Shown here one piece after another: positions 43,343 through 50,629 of a DNA stretch of 62,117 nucleotides. Origin of the DNA: Bacteroidales bacterium (lineage in GTDB: Bacteria > Bacteroidota > Bacteroidia > Bacteroidales > UBA932). A program made the translations under genes and the position numbers. How positions within the stretch are numbered: the first letter of the stretch is position 1; each line of letters begins with the position of its first letter. The notes beneath the pieces are model-generated. The model was not told the origin of the DNA. It worked only from the letters and a program-made list of their open reading frames with translations, and searched no databases. The stretch is taken from positions 1 to 62,117 of the forward strand of contig JAGCCX010000062.1 in assembly GCA_017651465.1 (NCBI GenBank), given 5' to 3'.

Positions 43343-45120
43343 AACGCCTTATAAAACATATGTTCCGGAACTGGAAATGGACTTTGCTGAGCGTTGCCCT
43401 GCTGATAGTGGTATCCACCCTTTGCACGCTGGCAATGACCCTTTTCACCCGCACCCTGATAGACGGATACATCCTGCCTCTCTCGGAGCAGGCGAACCCC
43501 GATTTCAATCCGCTGGGCATTGCGCTGATCAAGCTCTCCGCAGTCCTGCTGGTGGGTACGGCCGCTTCGTTCTTGTTCAATTTCCTGATGATCCGGGTGG
43601 AGCAGGGTATCATCAGGCAGCTCCGTACCGACTCGTTCGACCACCTGCTGAGACTTCCTCTACGATATTTCGACTCCCATCCGCACGGCGCCATTATGTC
43701 GGTGTTTACAAATGATATGGACACCTTCCGGCAGATGGTAGGACGTACGCTTCCGCACCTTTTCAGTTCCGCCATAACGCTCGTATCGACCTTCGTGAGT
43801 ATGGTGGTGCTGAACGTGCCTCTTACCTGCCTGTCGCTGCTCTGCGCCGTCGGAGCGATGATTGTGGCTGTCACCTTGTCCAAATACTCAAGGCGCTACT
43901 TCAAGGGGCGCCAGGAGAATATGGCGAGGGTGAACGGTTACATCGAGGAGATGGTGTCGGGGCAGAAAGTGATCAAGGTATTCAGCCACGAGGCTCAAGC
44001 CTCCGAGGGCTTCTCCTCCATCAACCGCGACCTCTTCCAGAGCGTGTTCAAGGCCAACAGGGTAGCTAATACCGTAATGCCCATCAATACGGGCATAGCC
44101 AATCTGGGCTACGTGCTCATTGCCATTGCAGGTGCTTATATTTCACTGCGTTACGGCACTGCTGCACTAACCGTGGGAACGCTTGTATCCTTCCTTACGC
44201 TGCATAAGAACTTCTCCCGTCCCATTGCCCAGATCAGCCAGGAGGTCAACAACATCGCAATGGCTTCCGCCGGTGCCGACAGGGTGTATGGCTTGCTTGA
44301 CGAACAAAGCGAGACCGACGGCGGACACGTTACCCTGGTGCAGTCCGGCGCCGAATCGTGGGCCTGGAAAGACGGCGGGCAGCTCCGCCCTCAGGAGGGG
44401 CTTGTGAGCCTTAAGGATGTGGATTTTGGATATGTGAGCGAGAAGCAGGTCCTCTATGATATCACCCTCACCGCATATCCCGGCCAGAAGATAGCCTTCG
44501 TGGGAGGCACCGGCGCCGGCAAGACCACCATTACCAACCTTATCAACCGCTTCTACGATATTTCGGACGGAAGTATATGCGTTGACGGATTCAATGTGTC
44601 GGATATCGAAAAGTCTTCGCTGCGCCGTTCTCTCGGAATGGTGCTCCAGGAGACTAACCTGTTCAGCGGTACGGTGATGGATAACATACGCTTCGGCCGG
44701 CTCGACGCCACCGACGAGGAGTGCATAGCCGCCGCCAAACTGGTGTGCGCCCATTCTTTCATCCATCGTCTGCCGGAAGGGTACAACACTTATATCGACG
44801 GAGACGGGGGAGCCCTGAGTGCCGGTGAGCGGCAGTTGCTGAGCATTGCACGCACGGCTGTGGCCGACCCTCCGGTGCTGGTACTGGACGAGGCTACCTC
44901 GTCTATCGATACCCGTACCGAGAAACTGATTCAGAAGAGTATGGACAGCATTATGAAGGGGCGCACAAGTTTCGTCATCGCCCACAGGCTGTCCACGGTG
45001 AAAGATGCCGATTATATCATAGTGCTCGAAAAGGGACATATCATCGAAGCCGGCAAGCACTTCGAGCTGCTCGAGCGGAAGGGTAAATATTGGGAATTGT
45101 TTACAGGAGGACAGTTATGA
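43339..45120 (+). CDS. ABC exporter half-transporter, second subunit
   Basis: 593 aa. Membrane domain ~1-330, then an ATPase with Walker A FVGGTGAGKTTITNL (~393) and Walker B VLVLDEATSSIDTRT (~513). Here the catalytic Glu (DEATS) is present, in contrast to the partner, so the pair fits an asymmetric heterodimer. The signature motif reads LSAGERQLLSIART rather than LSGGQ, a known variant. Between the two parts is an insertion of ~25 residues (VQSGAESWAWKDGGQLRPQE) before the nucleotide-binding domain. The exported substrate is unknown, and a lipid, peptide or drug is possible. Overlaps the thioesterase gene by ATGA. Confidence 0.92.
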   Translation: MKRLIKHMFRNWKWTLLSVALLIVVSTLCTLAMTLFTRTLIDGYILPLSEQANPDFNPLGIALIKLSAVLLVGTAASFLFNFLMIRVEQGIIRQLRTDSFDHLLRLPLRYFDSHPHGAIMSVFTNDMDTFRQMVGRTLPHLFSSAITLVSTFVSMVVLNVPLTCLSLLCAVGAMIVAVTLSKYSRRYFKGRQENMARVNGYIEEMVSGQKVIKVFSHEAQASEGFSSINRDLFQSVFKANRVANTVMPINTGIANLGYVLIAIAGAYISLRYGTAALTVGTLVSFLTLHKNFSRPIAQISQEVNNIAMASAGADRVYGLLDEQSETDGGHVTLVQSGAESWAWKDGGQLRPQEGLVSLKDVDFGYVSEKQVLYDITLTAYPGQKIAFVGGTGAGKTTITNLINRFYDISDGSICVDGFNVSDIEKSSLRRSLGMVLQETNLFSGTVMDNIRFGRLDATDEECIAAAKLVCAHSFIHRLPEGYNTYIDGDGGALSAGERQLLSIARTAVADPPVLVLDEATSSIDTRTEKLIQKSMDSIMKGRTSFVIAHRLSTVKDADYIIVLEKGHIIEAGKHFELLERKGKYWELFTGGQL

Positions 45121-45533
45121 CACACGTTGAGCCTTACAGGCACGAGGTAAAGTATTACGAGTGCGACCGAATGGGCGTGACCCATCATTCAAATTATATA
45201 CGTTTTATGGAAGAAGCGCGCATCTATTGGATGGATGCGCTGGGCTATGGGTATGAGCGTATGGAGGCCGAAGGCATAGTGTCGCCGGTGGTGGCCATCA
45301 GCTGTAACTACAAGCATTCCACCACCTTCAAGGATGTAATAGAGGTTGAGGTGAAGGTGGCCGAGATGTCGTCGCTGAAGCTCAGTTTTTCTTATACTAT
45401 GCGGGTCGGGGGCAAGCTGGTGTGTACCGCTTCCAGCACGCACTGCTTCCTCGACGCAGGCCGCCCTGTGGTGCTCTCCGAGCGCTTTCCGCAGCTTTAC
45501 GAGGCAATCAAAAGCACCGTAGAGCTATTGTAA
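45117..45533 (+). CDS. Acyl-CoA thioesterase (4-hydroxybenzoyl-CoA thioesterase/YbgC type)
   Basis: 138 aa hot-dog fold protein. The conserved N-terminal block YYECDRMGVTHHSNYIRFME (residues ~14-33) holds the catalytic Asp (CDRMG) of the YbgC/4HBT group. It hydrolyses an acyl-CoA or acyl-ACP thioester, but the substrate cannot be read from sequence. ATG 45117 overlaps the exporter stop (ATGA) and is preferred to the in-frame ATG at 45090, which lies inside the exporter. Coupling to an ABC exporter suggests a fatty-acyl or lipid related function for the set, which is inference. Confidence 0.9.
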   Translation: MTHVEPYRHEVKYYECDRMGVTHHSNYIRFMEEARIYWMDALGYGYERMEAEGIVSPVVAISCNYKHSTTFKDVIEVEVKVAEMSSLKLSFSYTMRVGGKLVCTASSTHCFLDAGRPVVLSERFPQLYEAIKSTVELL

Positions 45534-45549
45534 ACTGCATTTATTTGTC

Positions 45550-45557
45550 TATCTTTG
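45550..45557 (+). promoter_or_regulatory. -7 promoter box of the yhhQ-queF operon
   Basis: TATCTTTG, exact TAnnTTTG match, 60 nt before the yhhQ ATG. The transcript would start near 45564 and contain the riboswitch candidate at 45585-45613. Confidence 0.6.
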
Positions 45558-45584
45558 CGGCGAGATTCCGCGCGGCGCGGGGTC

Positions 45585-45613
45585 AAGTGTAACAGGCACC
45601 ACTTAAAAAACTG
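45585..45613 (+). promoter_or_regulatory. preQ1-I riboswitch candidate
   Basis: AAGTG (45585-45589) pairs with CACTT (45600-45604) around the loop TAACAGGCAC, followed at once by AAAAAACTG (45605-45613). This is the preQ1-I layout: a 5-bp P1, an 11-12 nt loop, then an A-rich strand whose last bases pair with the loop. The loop CAG can pair with the tail CUG, which replaces the UAG/CUA pairing of the B. subtilis aptamer. It ends just before the start codon, so ligand binding would block initiation of yhhQ. Downstream genes are preQ1 transport and reduction, as expected. An upstream GC hairpin (45568-45580) may separate it from the promoter. Confidence 0.72.
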
Positions 45614-45616
45614 CAA

Positions 45617-46294
45617 ATGAAAGACAAATTTTCCATCACGTTTCTGTTGATGGCAGTACTGTTCACAGTCTGCCTCATCTCATCCAATCTCTTTGCTACC
45701 AAGGTTATAAGTCTCTGGGGAATCAATCTTCCCGGGGCGGTTATAATCTTTCCCGTATCTTATATCATCAACGACTGCATCTCCGAGGTATGGGGTTACA
45801 GAAGAGCCCGCCTGGTAATATGGATGGCCTTCGCTATGAACCTGCTGGTGGTAGTACTCGGTCAGTTGCTGGTATGGCTCCCGGCCGCATCGTTCTGGGA
45901 CGGAGCGCCGCATTTTGACTATATGTTCAATATGGCACCTCGCGTGGTCGGAGCATCGCTCCTTGCCTTCCTGGCCGGCTCGCACCTTAATTCTATGGTG
46001 CTCAGCAAGATGAAGGTGGCCGACGGGGGACGCCGTTTCGGTATCCGCGCCATCCTCTCCTCTGTTGCAGGCGAACTGCTCGACTCGCTGATCTTTATGC
46101 CTATAGCATTCTGGGGAACCCCCGTCAAAGTGCTTGCCGGTATGATGCTTGCCCAGGTGAGCTTCAAGGTGTGCTACGAGTTGATAATCCTTCCTGTGAC
46201 CTCTGCTGTGGTACGTAAAGTCAAGGCTTCGGAGCAGGTGGACACATTCGACAACAACATTTCTTACAACCCGTTTAAACTCAGCGATATTTAA
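45617..46294 (+). CDS. yhhQ: Queuosine precursor transporter, YhhQ/VUT family
   Basis: 225 aa, about six TM segments. Family marks are [20 protein letters not shown] (residues ~21-40), [20 protein letters not shown] (~46-65) and [18 protein letters not shown] near the C-terminus. It imports queuine-type precursors such as preQ0/preQ1 across the inner membrane. It is followed directly by queF (A of the TAATG overlap), and the leader carries a preQ1-I riboswitch candidate, so the operon is likely shut when preQ1 is plentiful. Confidence 0.93.
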   Translation: MKDKFSITFLLMAVLFTVCLISSNLFATKVISLWGINLPGAVIIFPVSYIINDCISEVWGYRRARLVIWMAFAMNLLVVVLGQLLVWLPAASFWDGAPHFDYMFNMAPRVVGASLLAFLAGSHLNSMVLSKMKVADGGRRFGIRAILSSVAGELLDSLIFMPIAFWGTPVKVLAGMMLAQVSFKVCYELIILPVTSAVVRKVKASEQVDTFDNNISYNPFKLSDI

Positions 46295-46752
46295 TGGAAG
46301 AGCGTAAAAACGAAGGCCTCAGGTCACTGGGGAATAAAACCGAATACAAGAGCACTTACGACCCGTCCGTGCTCGAGACTTTCGAGAACAACCACCCTGG
46401 CAACGATTACTGGGTGCGTTTCAACTGCCCCGAATTCACCAGCCTCTGTCCAATCACGGGTCAGCCCGATTTTGCGGAGATACGCATCTCGTATATTCCG
46501 GACCGGCGAATGGTGGAGAGCAAGAGCCTCAAGCTCTATCTTTTCAGTTTCCGCGACGAGGGCGCCTTCCACGAAGACTGCGTCAACGTCATTATGAAAG
46601 ACCTGGTCAAACTGATGGACCCGAAGTATATCGAGGTTACCGGGCTGTTTGTTCCCAGAGGTGGCATAAGTATTTATCCCTTTGCTAATTACGGTCGTCC
46701 CGGCACCCCTTATGAAGGGCTTGCTCAAAGACGGTTTGAAACACACGAATAA
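46294..46752 (+). CDS. queF: NADPH-dependent 7-cyano-7-deazaguanine reductase QueF (short form)
   Basis: 152 aa, the unimodular YkvM type. It reduces preQ0 to preQ1 in queuosine synthesis. The catalytic Cys is in [16 protein letters not shown] (~residue 55), with Asp in the same block. The QueF substrate-binding motif [20 protein letters not shown] follows, with the conserved ESKSLK. The ATG shares bases with the yhhQ stop (TAATG). No other queuosine gene is near, so the preQ0 synthesis genes lie elsewhere or preQ0 is imported. Confidence 0.96.
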   Translation: MEERKNEGLRSLGNKTEYKSTYDPSVLETFENNHPGNDYWVRFNCPEFTSLCPITGQPDFAEIRISYIPDRRMVESKSLKLYLFSFRDEGAFHEDCVNVIMKDLVKLMDPKYIEVTGLFVPRGGISIYPFANYGRPGTPYEGLAQRRFETHE

Positions 46753-46753
46753 T

Positions 46754-47401
46754 ATGGCTTCACTGCGAATCCCCCTCCTGCAGAACCTTGAAGAGCAGGA
46801 TCTTGACACCGCCCTCGAACTGGGCGGAGAACGTTTCAGCGTCAATCAGGTCAACTGGCCCGGCGAGTACCCTTATGCTCCTCTTTGCGGAGGACGCATA
46901 GCCCGTACAGAAGATGCTCTGGTGGTCGATTTCCGCGTCAGCGGTCTGGACCTTCGTATCCAGAACCTTTCCGACAAAGGGCGTATTTGGGAAGACAGCG
47001 CCTGTGAGTTCTTTGTGCAGGTAAACGGGGCGGAGGAGTATTTCAATTTCGAGGTCAATCCAGCAGGACGTCTTGTGGCCTCACGCGGCACCGGCCGCTC
47101 CGACCGTCAACCGCTCGACGACGAGGCGTTCGGGAAGATTGTCCGCATCACCTCCGTAGAAGGGCTCCCTCTGGTCAAAGATCCCGTCAACTACGAAGGC
47201 GGCATTTGGAACTGGCGCGTGATGCTCATAATTCCCTTCGAAGTGATAGGGCTTGACGAGGCTCCCGCAGCCCTGAAGGGCAACATATATAAGTGCGGAG
47301 ACCTTACGGCGCATCCGCACTATGTTACCTGGGCCCCTGTAGGTACTCCCGCACCCGATTTCCACAGGCCCGAATTCTTTGGGGAGTTTGTGCTAGAGTA
47401 G
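46754..47401 (+). CDS. CBM9-like domain protein (carbohydrate-binding family 9-like)
   Basis: 215 aa, no signal peptide. The fold is suggested by the typical core WEDSACEFFVQVNGAEEYFNFEVN (seen in parts as WEDSACEFFVQVN and YFNFEVNPAGRL, ~residues 75-100) and the C-terminal GNIYKCGDLTAHPHYVTW with APDFHRPEFFGEFVLE. In secreted xylanases this module binds reducing sugar ends. Stand-alone cytoplasmic-looking versions like this occur in Bacteroidota without a known role. ATG 46754 lies one base after the queF stop. A longer frame would overlap queF and is not family-like. Confidence 0.85.
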   Translation: MASLRIPLLQNLEEQDLDTALELGGERFSVNQVNWPGEYPYAPLCGGRIARTEDALVVDFRVSGLDLRIQNLSDKGRIWEDSACEFFVQVNGAEEYFNFEVNPAGRLVASRGTGRSDRQPLDDEAFGKIVRITSVEGLPLVKDPVNYEGGIWNWRVMLIIPFEVIGLDEAPAALKGNIYKCGDLTAHPHYVTWAPVGTPAPDFHRPEFFGEFVLE

Positions 47402-47403
47402 GA

Positions 47404-48474
47404 TCAGGCTCCTTCTATAATCGCCTTCATCTGAGGCACCTTGGCATAAGCCGCCCGGAACAGCGCCAGTTGGTTGCGGGTGCGCACAAGGTTGTGCTCG
47501 GGGTACTTGATCTTGTAGTAAGTATCTCCGTTGATGTAGTCGGTGAAGAAGCGCACGGCCTGCATATAAGGGAAGAGGCAGGCGGCGTAGGGGAGGTTCT
47601 CCTTTTCGATGGGGGTAAGAAAACTCTTCGTGCCCTCGATGTATCCCTTGGCGAAGGCCTCGAAAATGTCCATCTTGAAATCTACCTTTGCGGTGTCGGG
47701 ATCGTCTTCGGCGACGGTGTTGGCCGCGGAGCGCAGGAAATCGCCGAAATCGGAGAACACAAACGACGGCATAAGCGTGTCAAGGTCGATGACGCAGACT
47801 ATGTTGCCCTCGGCGTCGAAAAGCATATTGTTGACCTTGGTGTCGCAGTGGCAGATACGCTTGGGAAGGATTCCCTGCCTGTAAAGGACCTCGGCCTTGC
47901 ACATTTCCTCCTCGAAGGGGAGCAGGGCAGCAAGGATCTCCTTCACTTCCGGCTCGGCCATCCGGCCTGCCGCGTCGGCCTCGACGGCCTCGTGCAGCTG
48001 CCTGGCGCGGAGCTCCATATTGTGGAAGTCGGGGATGGTTTCTCCCAGCGTGTCGGGAATGTCGGCGAGAAGCGCCTCAAAATCGCCGAAGGTCTTGCCG
48101 GCAAGGTAGGAGTATTTAGGGTCTATGGTCTCGTAAGTGTATGAATCTTTGATGAATACAGACACTCTCCAGTAGGTTTGTCCGTCGGTCCAGTAAGTCT
48201 TTCCGCTTTGCTTGCAGGGGAGGAAAGTGAGGGTCTTGCGGCCCTTTTTGCGAATGTGTGCGGTGGCGCATTCGATGTTGTGCTGGAGCAACTCGACATC
48301 ACGGAAAATGGCGTTGTTGATGCGCTGGAGGACATAGTTGTCGGGCCCGTCGGTGCTGACCAGGAAGGTGTCGTTGATGAGTCCGTTGCCAAGCGGCTTG
48401 ATGCCGGTGATTTTACCCTCGAGGGCAAAGCATTCGGCGATTTGGATTAGCTTTTGAGTGTCGGGAGTGTTCAT
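47404..48474 (-). CDS. Aminoglycoside phosphotransferase / sugar kinase-like protein (APH fold)
   Basis: 356 aa. The kinase-like fold shows a nucleotide-loop region PLGNGLINDTFLVS (~27), the catalytic loop RICHCDTKVNNMLFD (~210, HxDxKxxN) and the DFG-equivalent VIDLDTLMPS. The family contains N-acetylhexosamine 1-kinases (NahK) and homoserine or antibiotic kinases. In Bacteroidota this version is often annotated as an aminoglycoside phosphotransferase, but sugar 1-phosphorylation is equally likely given the lack of resistance context. Convergent with the CBM9-like gene (2 nt apart). Its promoter box (TATATTTG on minus) is at 48500-48507. Confidence 0.85.
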   Translation of the reverse strand: MNTPDTQKLIQIAECFALEGKITGIKPLGNGLINDTFLVSTDGPDNYVLQRINNAIFRDVELLQHNIECATAHIRKKGRKTLTFLPCKQSGKTYWTDGQTYWRVSVFIKDSYTYETIDPKYSYLAGKTFGDFEALLADIPDTLGETIPDFHNMELRARQLHEAVEADAAGRMAEPEVKEILAALLPFEEEMCKAEVLYRQGILPKRICHCDTKVNNMLFDAEGNIVCVIDLDTLMPSFVFSDFGDFLRSAANTVAEDDPDTAKVDFKMDIFEAFAKGYIEGTKSFLTPIEKENLPYAACLFPYMQAVRFFTDYINGDTYYKIKYPEHNLVRTRNQLALFRAAYAKVPQMKAIIEGA

Positions 48475-48499
48475 ACTTTCTTTTGTGTCTTAAGGTACG

Positions 48500-48527
48500 C
48501 AAATATAATAATCATTTTGTATTTTTG
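48500..48527. promoter_or_regulatory. Divergent -7 boxes for the kinase-like gene and the namZ-like gene
   Basis: Minus strand TATATTTG at 48500-48507 precedes the kinase-like ATG by 25 nt. Plus strand TATTTTTG at 48520-48527 precedes the NamZ-like ATG (48532) by only 4 nt. The latter implies a transcript with no leader or an almost absent one. Confidence 0.55.
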
Positions 48528-48531
48528 TCAT

Positions 48532-49806
48532 ATGAAAAAGCTTCTTTTCATTCTGTTATGCTGTTCGGCTTTTTCTTGCTCTCACTCCGGGGGCGTGGTG
48601 CTGGGAGACGAGCGCGCCGATGTGTACCTGCCGCTGCTGGAGGGTAAAAGAGTCGCCGTGTTGAGTAACCAGAGCGGTATAGTCGGAGACAAAGTTTACA
48701 ACTGGTGCCGCGAGGGCGCCCAGGAAGTAACCCCAGAGAGCGCGGGCGTTCCTTTCGGAGTGCCAGTCGATCCTTCGCGCCCCGTTGAATACGGGCCCCA
48801 TCTGGTTGACGTCCTGCTTGAAAAAGGCGTGGATCTAAGGCTCATTTTCTCTCCCGAGCACGGCTTCCGAGGCATTGCAGATGCGGGCGAGATGGTGGAT
48901 TCGGGCGTGGATCCCAAGACAGGCGTACCGATAGTATCGCTTTACGCCCGCAGGGGCGAGGATGCGGCGTCTGAGGAGGATATGGCCTCGTTTGATATCC
49001 TGGTGGTGGATTTGCAGGATGTGGGCCTGCGGTATTACACTTACTACATCACTATGCTGGAGATGATGAATTCTTGCGCTCGTTACGGCAAAAAAGTGGT
49101 GGTGCTCGACCGTCCCAATCCCAACGGTTTCTACGTTGACGGCCCGATCCTGGATATGAAGCACAAATCGGGCATAGGAGCTCTTCCCATTGCGATGGTC
49201 CACGGGATGACGCTTGGAGAACTGGCCCTAATGATTAACGGAGAGGGATGGCTGAACGACTCGCTCCGCTGCGATTTGACGGTGGTTCCGTGCCTGAATT
49301 ATAATCACCAGATGCGCTGTACGCTGGTAAGAGCTCCTTCTCCCAATCTGAAAGATATGCGCTCGATCTATCTGTACAGTTCGACTTGCTTCTTTGAAGG
49401 AACCATAGTGACTGCCGGCCGCGGAACCCAGTTCCCGTTCGAAGTTTACGGGCATCCCGATATGACAGACAGGGGTTTTTCGTTCACGCCGAGGAGCATC
49501 CCGGGCGCCAAGAATCCCCGATACCTTGACCGGGAGTGCAGGGGAGTCGACTTGCGGGACAAGCCTCTCGGAGACATATGGGAGGAGCAGGTAAACCTGG
49601 AGTATCTGCTTGATGCTTACAGGAATATGCCGGCCGATGAAGACTTTTTCCTGCCCGGCCGTCATTTTGAAAAGCAGATTGGTGTAGATTACGTAAGGGA
49701 GATGATTCTCTCCGGTGCCCCCGCCGACTCGATCAGGGCCCGCTGGTCCGCCGACGTCGCCGCCTTCAAGACCCTCCGCCGTCCCTACCTCCTCTACCCG
49801 GAATAG
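48532..49806 (+). CDS. NamZ-like exo-beta-N-acetylmuramidase (DUF1343) lipoprotein
   Basis: 424 aa. The lipobox is in CCSAFSCSHSG. DUF1343 blocks are RVAVLSNQSGIVGDK (~40), LIFSPEHGFRGIADAGE (~103), FDILVVDLQDVGLRYYTYYI (~147), VLDRPNPNGFYVDGPILD and GRGTQFPFEVYGHP. The family was recently linked to release of MurNAc from the non-reducing end of cell-wall glycans, the NamZ activity. Residues ~54-88 (VYNWCREGAQEVTPESAGVP and a Pro/Val-rich tail) interrupt a segment that is usually only a few residues, and look like another insertion. A cell-wall sugar recycling role fits the neighbouring sugar-kinase-like gene. Confidence 0.9.
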   Translation: MKKLLFILLCCSAFSCSHSGGVVLGDERADVYLPLLEGKRVAVLSNQSGIVGDKVYNWCREGAQEVTPESAGVPFGVPVDPSRPVEYGPHLVDVLLEKGVDLRLIFSPEHGFRGIADAGEMVDSGVDPKTGVPIVSLYARRGEDAASEEDMASFDILVVDLQDVGLRYYTYYITMLEMMNSCARYGKKVVVLDRPNPNGFYVDGPILDMKHKSGIGALPIAMVHGMTLGELALMINGEGWLNDSLRCDLTVVPCLNYNHQMRCTLVRAPSPNLKDMRSIYLYSSTCFFEGTIVTAGRGTQFPFEVYGHPDMTDRGFSFTPRSIPGAKNPRYLDRECRGVDLRDKPLGDIWEEQVNLEYLLDAYRNMPADEDFFLPGRHFEKQIGVDYVREMILSGAPADSIRARWSADVAAFKTLRRPYLLYPE

Positions 49807-49817
49807 AAAATAAAAGT

Positions 49818-50020
49818 CAGCTTTCCCTTTTTTGCACAATTTCCGGAGCGGAGCGACTAAGCCCCGCCCCCGAGGGGAGGGGTTTGGGGCGGGGGTAACG
49901 TCGACCCTGCCAGTTATCCTTTTTTAGTACAAAATTCCGGAGCGGAGCGACTAAGCCCCGCCCCCGAGGGGAGGGGTTTGGGGAGGGGGTAACGTCGACC
50001 CTGACAGCTTTCCCTTTTTT
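49818..50020. repeat. Tandem GC-rich intergenic repeat, two full copies and a partial third
   Basis: Copies start at 49818 (CAGCTTTCCCTTTTTT), 49911 (CAGTTATCCTTTTTT) and 50005 (CAGCTTTCCCTTTTTT, partial), giving periods of 93 and 94 bp. Each full copy includes CCGGAGCGGAGCGACTAAGC followed by a very GC-rich block with CCCCGCCCC and GGGGCGGGG (GGGGAGGGG in copy 2) and ends GTAACGTCGACCCTG. There is no open reading frame across the repeat. It fills most of the 343-bp gap between the namZ-like gene and cdd, together with the SRP RNA. Origin unknown. Confidence 0.9.
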
Positions 50021-50041
50021 AAAACGAAAAAAGGGAAAGCT
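50006..50041. terminator. Perfect 15-bp inverted repeat after the SRP RNA
   Basis: AGCTTTCCCTTTTTT (50006-50020) and AAAAAAGGGAAAGCT (50027-50041) are fully complementary around a 6-nt loop. The SRP RNA transcript (minus strand) runs into it directly. The U-tract is inside the stem, which is unusual, so termination is likely but not certain. The left arm is also the start of the third repeat copy. Confidence 0.6.
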
Positions 50042-50128
50042 ATGTACATCGCACCGCTACAACCTCATACCCTTGCTGCCTTCCGGCCCTGGGGGAATTT
50101 TGAGGGAGCTGGTCGTGTACGACTTTCC
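50042..50128 (-). ncRNA. ffs: Small SRP RNA (4.5S-like, bacterial signal recognition particle)
   Basis: Read on the minus strand, the stretch contains CCCCCAGGGCCGGAAGGCAG followed by CAAGGGTATGAGG and ending in GCGGTGCGATGTAC. The GGCCGGAAGGCAGCAAGG part is the SRP RNA apical domain (the asymmetric loop and GGAA tetraloop region that bind Ffh). The 5' side (CGACCAGCTCCCTC) can pair with the 3' side to close the long hairpin. A TATCTTTG promoter box lies at 50134-50141, which places the 5' end near 50128. The exact ends are estimated. The RNA guides co-translational targeting with Ffh and FtsY. Confidence 0.88.
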
Positions 50129-50133
50129 CTATG

Positions 50134-50141
50134 CAAAGATA
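50134..50141 (-). promoter_or_regulatory. -7 promoter box of the SRP RNA gene
   Basis: The minus strand reads TATCTTTG, exact TAnnTTTG, between the cdd stop and the start of the SRP RNA. The -33 region would fall within the 3' end of cdd. Confidence 0.6.
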
Positions 50142-50149
50142 TAAAAAAA

Positions 50150-50623
50150 TCAGATACTGTCGAAAATCAACGGCAGAATATCATCAACTTTTTCAAATTT
50201 CCAAACTTTTTTGCCGCCGACCATAATAACCGACATCGGCTTTCCCGACTTGGCCTGGTACTGCGCCATAACCTGGCGGCAAGCCCCGCAAGGCGTAGCC
50301 GGCTCATCGGTAATATGCCCGTACACACCACCGGCCAGAGCAATGCTGAGCATATCCTTGTCGGGGAATTTGGCCCCGGCCGCAAACATTGCGGTACGCT
50401 CGGCGCAAAGCCCCGACGGAAATGCTGCATTCTCCTGGTTGGCTCCCCGGACTATCTGGCCGTTGCTCATCCTCACCGCGGCGCCGACGTTGAAGTGGGA
50501 GTAGGGGGCGTACGACCCCCTCATCCCCTCAATGGCTGCCTGGGCAAGTTCGCGGTCTTCGGCATTAAGCTCTTCGACGGAAGCAAACTCCTGATAATCA
50601 ATACTAATCTGTTGATTCTTCAT
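50150..50623 (-). CDS. cdd: Cytidine deaminase
   Basis: 157 aa, homotetrameric type. It deaminates cytidine and deoxycytidine for pyrimidine salvage. The zinc site is complete: CAERTAMF (Cys-Ala-Glu, ~residue 72) and PCGACRQVM (PCxxC, ~111). The N-terminal block YAPYSHFNVGAAV is the substrate-pocket motif. It follows the phosphomutase gene by 6 nt and is probably the last gene of the ftsE-like/pgm/cdd unit. Confidence 0.96.
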   Translation of the reverse strand: MKNQQISIDYQEFASVEELNAEDRELAQAAIEGMRGSYAPYSHFNVGAAVRMSNGQIVRGANQENAAFPSGLCAERTAMFAAGAKFPDKDMLSIALAGGVYGHITDEPATPCGACRQVMAQYQAKSGKPMSVIMVGGKKVWKFEKVDDILPLIFDSI

Positions 50624-50629
50624 TGCTGG

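Noticed and set aside
43339-45120. LSAGERQ instead of LSGGQ taken as a defective ABC ATPase
   Set aside because: This variant of the signature is common in active exporters, and Walker A, Walker B with Glu and the D/H loops are intact in this subunit.
47404-48474. Antibiotic resistance gene (aminoglycoside phosphotransferase)
   Set aside because: Only the general APH kinase fold is evident. There is no mobile element or other resistance gene, and sugar-kinase relatives share the same motifs.
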